Assembly (NCBI GenBank): GCA_964590225.1
Contig: CAZPWS010000023.1
Span: 1-48,129, forward strand
DNA from: JAEUSG01 sp964590225
GTDB lineage: Bacteria; Fibrobacterota; OXYB2-FULL-49-7; JAEUSG01
Direction: 5' to 3'
DNA: 48,129 nucleotides
The position numbers and the translations under genes are program-made. Below are positions 42,307 through 48,129 of this stretch, piece after piece. Every line of letters starts with the position of its first letter. Within the stretch, counting starts at the first letter, position 1. The notes beneath the pieces are model-generated. The model saw only the letters and a program-made list of their open reading frames with translations. It was not told where the DNA came from and ran no database searches.

Positions 42307-44676
42307 ATGAAAGTGTCTTTGAGCTGGCTTAAGGAATATGTTGAGATAGACGAAACTCCGAACAGAATTGCCGACATTCTGACCGGTCTTGGCCTTGAGG
42401 TTGAGGAGGTTTCACGCGTTTACAATGAGGTTGATGGCATTGTTGTGGGCAAAGTCGTGGAACATGGCCGCCACCCGAATGCCGACCGTCTATCTGTAAA
42501 CAAGGTTGATGTGGGAAATGAAATTATAGATGTAGTTTGTGGCGCTCCCAATTGTCGTGGTGGTCTTACTGTGGCAGTAATAAAGGGTGGATATAAGCTA
42601 CCGAACGGGATGGAAATAAAAAAGAGCAAGATTCGCGGAGCTCTGAGTAATGGTATGTTATGCTCTTATCGTGAATTGGGTGTTTCGGATGAGGCGGATG
42701 GAATAATCGAGCTTCCTTCAGAACTTGTTGCCGGAACAAAAATCACAGCAGAAATGGTTAAAGCCGATCCAATCTTTACTATTGCAATACTTCCCAACAG
42801 ACCGGATGGCCTCTCTGTCACAGGGCTTGCGCGTGAGATTGCCGCCAAAACAGGTAAAAAACTTAAAATGCCATCATCGTTAATTAAAGAGTGTGGTAGC
42901 GAAATTGCGGCTATGGTTAAAGTGCAGATTGCCGACCCTTCTGGTTGCCCGAGATATTCAGCGAGATTGATTAAAGGGGTTAAGATAGGGGAGTCTCCTA
43001 AATGGATGGCAAGAAGGCTTGAAAGTTGCGGCATCCGTTCAATAAACAATGTTGTTGATATAACTAACTTTGTCATGCTTGAATTGGGGCAACCCCTTCA
43101 TGCTTTTGACTATTCCAAAATTGAAAAGGGAGAGATATTGGTCCGGCGTGCAGGCAAGGGAGAAAAAATTACTACTCTCGATAGCGTTGAAAGAGATCTT
43201 CTGGAGAGTGATCTTTTAATTTGCGATGGGGTAAAACCTGTGGCCATAGCAGGAGTAATGGGGGGCGCCTCCTCCGAAGTTTCATCTGAAACTGTTGATA
43301 TTCTTCTTGAGTCTGCCTATTTCGATCCTGTTAGCATACGGAAAACATCCCGTCGCCTCGGTCTCATTTCGGAATCGTCGTATCGCTACGAAAGAGGAGT
43401 TGACCATTCGGGAGTAATCAGAGCTCTCGATAGAGCGGCAACGCTAATGGCTGAATATGCTGGCGGAACAATTGTAAATGGTCACATCGACGAAAATCAT
43501 GGCAGATTGGTTGATAAAAAATTTGTTGTCCGCATTGACAGAATCAATGCACTTCTTGGCTCGGATTTCACCGAGAGTGAAATTAAAAAGGTGCTCGAAT
43601 CCATAGGAATTGTATGTGGTGACGGTTCGGTATTTGAGGTAACCATTCCTGCACGGCGCCCTGATATTCTCATCGAAGAGGATTTTGTTGAAGAGGTTGC
43701 CCGTTTAATCGGATATGAGCGCATTTCTGCAAAGGAAAAGGCTTCGATCAGGCTTTCTGTTCAACCAAACAGGAGAGATGAATTTCGTGAATTGGTAAGG
43801 GACATATTTTCTGGTTCTGGTCTTACTGAAGTAATAACAAATTCGCTTGTAAGTATGGAGCAGCTCGCGCTGTTTAACTTCGAAGAAGTTCCCCCCGCAG
43901 TGATAAACGCCTTGAGCCCAGATATGGCTGTTTTACGCACAACTATGGTGCCAAGTCTGCTTAATGTGGTAAAATGGAACAAATCAAGGCGAATTGATAA
44001 TATTGCAATTTTCGAAGTAGGCCGGCTTTTTGCTTCCAAAGGTGCTGCCACTCAGCCTTTTGAGAGGGAGGTTATTTCCGTAGCACTTAGCGGACTCTCG
44101 TCCGAACAGAGGTGGGACGGAAAAAGCTCTCCATGGGAATATCATGGGGCGCTTGGACTTCTTGAGTCTATTGTCGCTCGTATCACTGGCAAAAGTTGTC
44201 GCCTCATAAAGAAAGCGTGGGGCGTACTCGATTCCGCAGTTGTCACAGTCAATAATGTTGAGGTTGGCAAAATAGCGCCCATTAGCGCACTTATACTAAA
44301 GAAGTTTGATATTAAGGGTGAAGTTCTGTATTTCGAGTTGTCGCTTGAAAAATTGTTTGACTTTGCTTCGGATTCACGAAAGTATCGTGCTGTATCAAAA
44401 TTTCCTTCATCGGATAGAGACATCGCAGTTGTAACAGATAGTGCTGTTTCTGTGTATGACATGATTGATACCATCAAGTCGGTTAGTCCTCAAATTGAGG
44501 AGGTATCACTTTTCGATCTATATGAAGGTGAAAAACTTGCCGGTGGGAAAAAGTCAACTGCCTTTGCATTAAGAATGCGTAAGGAGGACAGTACAATGGC
44601 CGAGGAAGAGGTAGAGAAAATAGTAACAGGGGTGGTTGCCGCACTATGTAAAAGGTACGGAGCCGTATTAAGATGA
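42307..44676 (+). CDS. pheT: Phenylalanyl-tRNA synthetase beta subunit
   Basis: The 789-residue subunit has the full bacterial domain order: an EMAP II-like tRNA-binding domain (about 40-150, with VVGKVVEHGRHPNADRL and VVCGAPNCR), the B3/B4 editing domain (about 200-370, with NNVVDITNFVMLELGQPLHAFD), B5, the catalytic-like core, and the ferredoxin-fold anticodon-binding domain at the C-terminus (about 700-789, KFPSSDRDIAVV). Length is normal. It is in one operon with pheS and probably with the division genes that follow 24 nt later. Confidence 0.97.
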   Translation: MKVSLSWLKEYVEIDETPNRIADILTGLGLEVEEVSRVYNEVDGIVVGKVVEHGRHPNADRLSVNKVDVGNEIIDVVCGAPNCRGGLTVAVIKGGYKLPNGMEIKKSKIRGALSNGMLCSYRELGVSDEADGIIELPSELVAGTKITAEMVKADPIFTIAILPNRPDGLSVTGLAREIAAKTGKKLKMPSSLIKECGSEIAAMVKVQIADPSGCPRYSARLIKGVKIGESPKWMARRLESCGIRSINNVVDITNFVMLELGQPLHAFDYSKIEKGEILVRRAGKGEKITTLDSVERDLLESDLLICDGVKPVAIAGVMGGASSEVSSETVDILLESAYFDPVSIRKTSRRLGLISESSYRYERGVDHSGVIRALDRAATLMAEYAGGTIVNGHIDENHGRLVDKKFVVRIDRINALLGSDFTESEIKKVLESIGIVCGDGSVFEVTIPARRPDILIEEDFVEEVARLIGYERISAKEKASIRLSVQPNRRDEFRELVRDIFSGSGLTEVITNSLVSMEQLALFNFEEVPPAVINALSPDMAVLRTTMVPSLLNVVKWNKSRRIDNIAIFEVGRLFASKGAATQPFEREVISVALSGLSSEQRWDGKSSPWEYHGALGLLESIVARITGKSCRLIKKAWGVLDSAVVTVNNVEVGKIAPISALILKKFDIKGEVLYFELSLEKLFDFASDSRKYRAVSKFPSSDRDIAVVTDSAVSVYDMIDTIKSVSPQIEEVSLFDLYEGEKLAGGKKSTAFALRMRKEDSTMAEEEVEKIVTGVVAALCKRYGAVLR

Positions 44677-44700
44677 ACTTATTTAAGAGGGGTATGTAAC

Positions 44701-44952
44701 ATGGAAGAGATTCTTGGGTTATTGAACGAAAGGATTGAAAAGGCGGTTGGAGAGGTACACAGGTTAAGGGGTGAGGTTGGTGGGCTAAACAGCGAAAAAG
44801 AGGGGCTGTACCAACGAATAAATGAACTTGAGCAACGGATCAGGGAACTTGAGGGAGAGCGGGACTCCGCAAACCACAGCAGCAACGAGAGAATGGGGAT
44901 GATTTCCGGTAGAATAGAGGAAATATTAAGAAAACTTGATGGCATTGCGTAA
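44701..44952 (+). CDS. Short coiled-coil protein, ZapB-like
   Basis: The 83-residue protein is almost entirely a charged heptad coiled coil (about residues 5-75, for example LNSEKEGLYQRINELEQRI), with no membrane segment. It sits between pheT and zapA, where a small ZapB-like or YgfE-like coiled-coil partner is common. ZapB binds ZapA at the division ring in gamma-proteobacteria. The assignment rests on length, coiled coil and position, since such sequences have low information. Confidence 0.6.
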   Translation: MEEILGLLNERIEKAVGEVHRLRGEVGGLNSEKEGLYQRINELEQRIRELEGERDSANHSSNERMGMISGRIEEILRKLDGIA

Positions 44953-45052
44953 AAGGTGTGGAAAAACATTAGAATAAGTGCTATATTTAATTTGGAGTTA
45001 ATAAATTTGGAGGTTTAACTTAACTGCTGTTGTTTAAGCTGTTAATTTTTGT

Positions 45053-45349
45053 ATGGATGAACCGATAGGTTTGAATCGTCAAAAGGTGCGTATAGCAGGA
45101 GAAGAGTTCACCATCCTTAGCGATAAAAGCGAGGAGACGGTTCTTAAGGTTGCGGAGTTCGTAAACAAGAAGTTTGATGAAGTTTCCAATGGGTTTTCTT
45201 CCGCGGAAAAATATAGGATGGCCGTTCTTGCGGCGCTCAATATTGCGGGGGAACTTTTTGATGAACAAAACACCAGGGAAGAACTTGCAATAAAGCTTGG
45301 TTCTTATGTTGATAGGGCGAAACAGTTAGTCGATAAAGCTGTTTTCTAA
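45053..45349 (+). CDS. zapA: Cell division protein ZapA
   Basis: The 98-residue protein has the ZapA N-terminal pattern VRIAGEEFTILSDKSEETVLKVAEFVN, with the central alanine-rich AVLAALNIAGELFD and a C-terminal coiled coil. ZapA tetramers crosslink FtsZ filaments at midcell. The usual strong ribosome-binding site is not visible near the ATG. About 100 nt of AT-rich DNA precede it, with a TATATT and a TTTGGAGG but no clear gene. A probable 6S RNA follows, the arrangement found in many bacteria. Confidence 0.88.
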   Translation: MDEPIGLNRQKVRIAGEEFTILSDKSEETVLKVAEFVNKKFDEVSNGFSSAEKYRMAVLAALNIAGELFDEQNTREELAIKLGSYVDRAKQLVDKAVF

Positions 45350-45364
45350 GGAATTTTTGTAATA

Positions 45365-45546
45365 ACGGCTCCAAACGCAGTTGTAAAAAACTTTGACCTT
45401 CAATTAGAAATTTCGGAGCTGATTTCTCGCCGCGGAGTGCATGCCCGTAAATTACGGGATCCGTGAAACGGTGGGGGCAGCACCCTCTGTTACAGAAGGG
45501 AGAGTTCAAAGTTTTTTACTTTAAATGCTCGTTTGGGGCTTTTTTT
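45365..45546 (+). ncRNA. ssrS: Probable 6S RNA with intrinsic terminator
   Basis: About 180 nt between zapA and rny fold into one long rod. GCTCCAAACG (45368-45377) pairs with CGTTTGGGGC (45530-45539), GTAAAAAACTTTGAC pairs with GTTCAAAGTTTTTTAC, and CCTTC pairs with GAAGG. Inside, GCCGCGG, CCCGTAAATTACGGG and CCGTGAAACGG form smaller elements around a large central bubble. Length, rod shape with open centre, and position just after zapA all fit 6S RNA, which binds sigma-70 RNA polymerase in stationary phase. A T-run (45540-45546) follows the outer stem and would end the transcript. Other structured RNAs are possible without a covariance-model check. Confidence 0.7.
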
Positions 45547-45594
45547 GTTTTTAGGATATTTGACAATTTTTAATATTTATAGAAGGAGTTTTTA

Positions 45595-47151
45595 ATGGAA
45601 AGCCTTGTAGTGAACATAGTGGTTGGGTTTGTAATTGGGGTTGCGGTACAGTTTGCAATACAAAAAATAGTCCAGAGAAGTCGTATCAAGAGCGCAATGG
45701 ATTCCGCGGATCTCATAGTTGAGAAGGCCAAAAAAGATGCCGAGATAATGAGTCAGCAATACCTTTTGAAAGCTAAGGAGGAGTGGCACAAATCAAGGGG
45801 TGAGTTCGAATCGCAAATTTCAAAAAAACAATCTGAGGCAGATAAAAGGTTTAATCTTTTAAAAGAGAAAGAGTCAACTCTTAATAAAAAGGTAAACCTT
45901 CTTAATACTAAAGAACAGGAAATTAAAAACAAAGAGGGCTTTCTTCAGTCTCGCGAAAAAGCACTTCGAACGAAAGATGACGATCTTTCACGGATTATAG
46001 CGGAACAGAACCAGAAGCTCGAATCTATTGCTGGTATGACTTCCATGCAAGCGAAAGAGATGCTAAAGAAAAACCTTGAGGCCAATGTTCGCCACGAAGC
46101 GGCACAGCTAATAAAGCAGATTAAAGATGAAGCGCGGGAAACAGCTGATCAGGAGGCTCGCAGGATAGTTACAATAGCTATACAGCGATGCGCAGCGGAA
46201 CATACTGTTGAGTCAACTGTTTCTACTCTTACGCTGCCAAACGAGGAAATAAAAGGCCGTATAATCGGTCGTGAGGGGCGGAACATAAGAGCTTTTGAAG
46301 AGGCTACGGGAATAGATGTCATTGTTGACGATACTCCGGACAACATAATACTGTCGGGATATGATCCTGTAAAGCGGGAGGTCGCTCGCCTTGCTATGGA
46401 AAAACTTATTTCAGATGGCAGAATTCATCCTACAAGAATAGAGGAAGTAGTTCAGAAAACCGCGAAAGAAGTAGATAAAAAAATCAAGGAAGCGGGCGAA
46501 CAGATGGTTCTTGAAATGGGTCTTACAGGCATCCATCCGCAGCTTGTTGAGTATCTTGGCAGGCTAAATTACAGAACAAGTTTTGGACAGAATGTTCTTG
46601 GCCACAGTAAGGAGGTTGCAGTTCTCGCCTCGCACATGGCCTCGGAGCTTGGTCTTGATTCGAAGCTTGCACTTCGTGCCGGCATATTGCACGACATAGG
46701 CAAGGCTATTGACAGGGAGACAGAAGGTACTCACGCGCAGTTGGGCGGCGATGTTGCTAAAAAATGTGGCGAGAATGATATAATCTGCAACGCAATTGCC
46801 GGGCACCATGAGGATATCGAGCCAATATCTGTTTATCCAATACTGATTCAGGCAGCTGATGCAATTTCTGCAACCCGTCCTGGTGCGAGAATGGAAACTT
46901 TTTCCACTTATGTTAAACGGCTTGAGCAGCTTGAAAAAATTGCTGAATCATTTCGTGGTGTGGATTCTGCATTTGCATTACAGGCAGGTCGCGAAATCAG
47001 AATTATGGTAAATCCTGAACAAATGAACGACGCTGAAACTGATGAACTTGCAACACAGGTTGCCAAGAAGATCGAAGAGGAGATGGATTACCCTGGGCAG
47101 ATAAAGGTCACCATAATCAGGGAAAGACGAGTTGTCGATTATGCCAAATAG
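45595..47151 (+). CDS. rny: Ribonuclease Y
   Basis: The 518-residue endoribonuclease has an N-terminal membrane anchor (about 3-22), a long coiled coil (about 35-205), a KH domain with GRIIGREGRNIRAFEE (221-236), and an HD phosphohydrolase domain with H337, the H366-D367 pair in ILHDIGKAID, and GHHEDIEP. RNase Y starts mRNA decay at the inner membrane. A GAAGGAG ribosome-binding site precedes the ATG. ymdB follows after 13 nt, the same pair as in Bacillus. Confidence 0.97.
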   Translation: MESLVVNIVVGFVIGVAVQFAIQKIVQRSRIKSAMDSADLIVEKAKKDAEIMSQQYLLKAKEEWHKSRGEFESQISKKQSEADKRFNLLKEKESTLNKKVNLLNTKEQEIKNKEGFLQSREKALRTKDDDLSRIIAEQNQKLESIAGMTSMQAKEMLKKNLEANVRHEAAQLIKQIKDEARETADQEARRIVTIAIQRCAAEHTVESTVSTLTLPNEEIKGRIIGREGRNIRAFEEATGIDVIVDDTPDNIILSGYDPVKREVARLAMEKLISDGRIHPTRIEEVVQKTAKEVDKKIKEAGEQMVLEMGLTGIHPQLVEYLGRLNYRTSFGQNVLGHSKEVAVLASHMASELGLDSKLALRAGILHDIGKAIDRETEGTHAQLGGDVAKKCGENDIICNAIAGHHEDIEPISVYPILIQAADAISATRPGARMETFSTYVKRLEQLEKIAESFRGVDSAFALQAGREIRIMVNPEQMNDAETDELATQVAKKIEEEMDYPGQIKVTIIRERRVVDYAK

Positions 47152-47164
47152 AGAGTAAACGAGA

Positions 47165-47974
47165 GTGAGAATTCTTTTTGTAGCCGATATTTTTGCGAGT
47201 GCTGGTAAAAGGGTGCTCTCGGAGCTCTTGCCAGCTTTACTGGAAGAGTATTCAATAGATTTTTGTGTTGCGAATGGGGAAAATATCGCAGGGGGAAGAG
47301 GGTTAACAAAAAATCTACTTGGTAAATTGCGTAAGTTTGGTGTTGATGTTGTTACCACGGGCAATCATGTTTGGGATAATAAGGATGGACTTGAGTGTTT
47401 ATCTACAGATCCGGCTCTTTTACGGCCACTGAATTACCCTCAGGGAAATCCCGGCAAAGGTTCGACGGTTTTTCATCTAAAAGATGGTCGTACAGTTGGT
47501 GTACTAAACTTGCAGGGGCGTACATTCATGTATCATATAGAGTGCCCCTTTAGAAGTGGTTTGTCAGAAATTCAAAGATTAAAACAACAAACCGACATAA
47601 TTGTTGTTGATTTTCATGCTGAGGCTACATCAGAAAAGATAGCGCTTGCCCATTATTTTGATGGAAAGGTTTCAGCTGTTGTTGGTACGCATACTCATGT
47701 TCAAACCGCTGATGAGCGGATTCTTCGGGGAGGAACAGCTTATATAACTGATTTAGGGATGACTGGCCCACACGATTCTGTAATTGGTATGCGAAAGGAA
47801 GCTGTAATACGAAAATTTCTTTACGAAGTTCCTGTCCGTTTCGAACCGGCCGAAGAGAACCTCCGCTTTAATGGACTTTTTGTTGAAATCGACGACACCA
47901 CCGGAAAAGCCATTGCGCTTCAAAGAGTATCAAGGGCCGCTGTTGGTGATGTTTCTGCACCTGATGCGGAGTAA
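47165..47974 (+). CDS. ymdB: YmdB-type metallophosphoesterase (TIGR00282 family)
   Basis: The 269-residue protein has the calcineurin-like metal ligands of the family: D8 in LFVADIF, E39-N40 in NGEN, N67-H68 in TTGNHVWD, H151 in VDFHAE, and GTHTHVQT (174-181). Bacillus YmdB is a phosphodiesterase acting on 2',3'-cyclic nucleotides and is needed for biofilm and nanotube formation. The start is GTG directly before RILFVADIF. It is in an operon with rny. Confidence 0.92.
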   Translation: MRILFVADIFASAGKRVLSELLPALLEEYSIDFCVANGENIAGGRGLTKNLLGKLRKFGVDVVTTGNHVWDNKDGLECLSTDPALLRPLNYPQGNPGKGSTVFHLKDGRTVGVLNLQGRTFMYHIECPFRSGLSEIQRLKQQTDIIVVDFHAEATSEKIALAHYFDGKVSAVVGTHTHVQTADERILRGGTAYITDLGMTGPHDSVIGMRKEAVIRKFLYEVPVRFEPAEENLRFNGLFVEIDDTTGKAIALQRVSRAAVGDVSAPDAE

Positions 47975-47990
47975 CGCAAAGGGAAAAATT

Positions 47991-48036
47991 TGGGCCCACA
48001 AGGACTTGAACCTTGGACCAGAGGATTACGAGCCCC
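47991..48036 (-). tRNA. 3' half of a tRNA (Thr CGT-like), 5' half missing
   Basis: On the minus strand the sequence has a loop CTCGTAA that would give anticodon CGU, a variable region, a perfect T-arm CAAGG-TTCAAGT-CCTTG, and an acceptor end TGGGCCCA without encoded CCA. No D-arm with AGCTCAG-like sequence and no matching 5' acceptor strand GGGCCCA occurs in the 90 bases to the window end. It therefore looks like a tRNA 3' fragment, as left when an element integrates into a tRNA gene, not an intact tRNA gene. The anticodon stem is already imperfect. Confidence 0.5.
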
Positions 48037-48129
48037 ATCTTGACATTGTGGCACTCCATTGCAAGACTATCACAATCCTGACTTCGCCGGTCTTTTCTTG
48101 TAAGTCATTGATATATAACGGAAATAGTG

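Noticed and set aside
1..48129. CRISPR array, rRNA genes, complete insertion sequences or prophage genes
   Set aside because: No regularly spaced repeats, no rRNA-like stretches and no transposase, integrase or phage structural frames were seen.

Overview
The window looks like a chromosomal stretch of a Gram-negative, probably anaerobic bacterium with moderately low G+C. An outer membrane is implied by a heptosyltransferase-like GT9 enzyme, beta-barrel-like exported proteins and a TolQ/TolR (ExbB/ExbD) pair. An anaerobic lifestyle is suggested by a large BadF/HgdC-type activase. The mix of genes reminds me of Fibrobacterota and relatives, but this is a guess from gene content, not a computed placement.

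Left part (1-15.2 kb): mostly housekeeping genes separated by accessory scraps. There is an exported barrel-like protein; two DUF4143 AAA ATPases, each with its own promoter, followed by the tail of a third; panE; a Na/phosphate cotransporter; an elongation factor P-family gene abutting an orphan AbiEii-type nucleotidyltransferase; a membrane protein, hemW and serS joined by 4-nt overlaps; a decayed nucleotidyltransferase cassette; a GT9 and GT2 pair on the minus strand; and a TrmA/RlmD-family RNA methyltransferase. Two copies of a palindromic dispersed repeat lie in the gaps.

Central part (15.2-36.2 kb): a run of eleven tightly packed plus-strand genes, many overlapping by 1-14 nt. In order they encode a 1157-residue exported protein, a DUF5683-like membrane protein, three paralogous ~800-880-residue exported proteins, a 1119-residue TPR protein, a TolQ/ExbB/MotA-type channel subunit, two TolR/ExbD-type subunits (one with a large insertion carrying two CxxCG knuckles), a beta-propeller protein and a second TPR protein. 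The parts list (one TolQ, two TolR, TPR scaffolds, outer-membrane and surface proteins) resembles proton-motive-force-driven envelope machines such as Agl/Glt gliding or Tol/Exb systems. I do not recognise it as any named system, and it is the best candidate here for an undescribed one. It is followed by a small FlgM-like anti-sigma gene preceded by a near-consensus sigma-28 promoter.

Right part (36.2-48.1 kb): a convergent 1419-residue acyl-CoA dehydratase activase, then a translation, division and RNA block: rpmI, rplT, terminator, pheS, pheT, a ZapB-like coiled-coil protein, zapA, a probable 6S RNA, rny and ymdB. The window ends in what looks like the 3' half of a tRNA without its 5' half.

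All identifications come from reading motifs and synteny by eye; no database search or structure calculation was possible.
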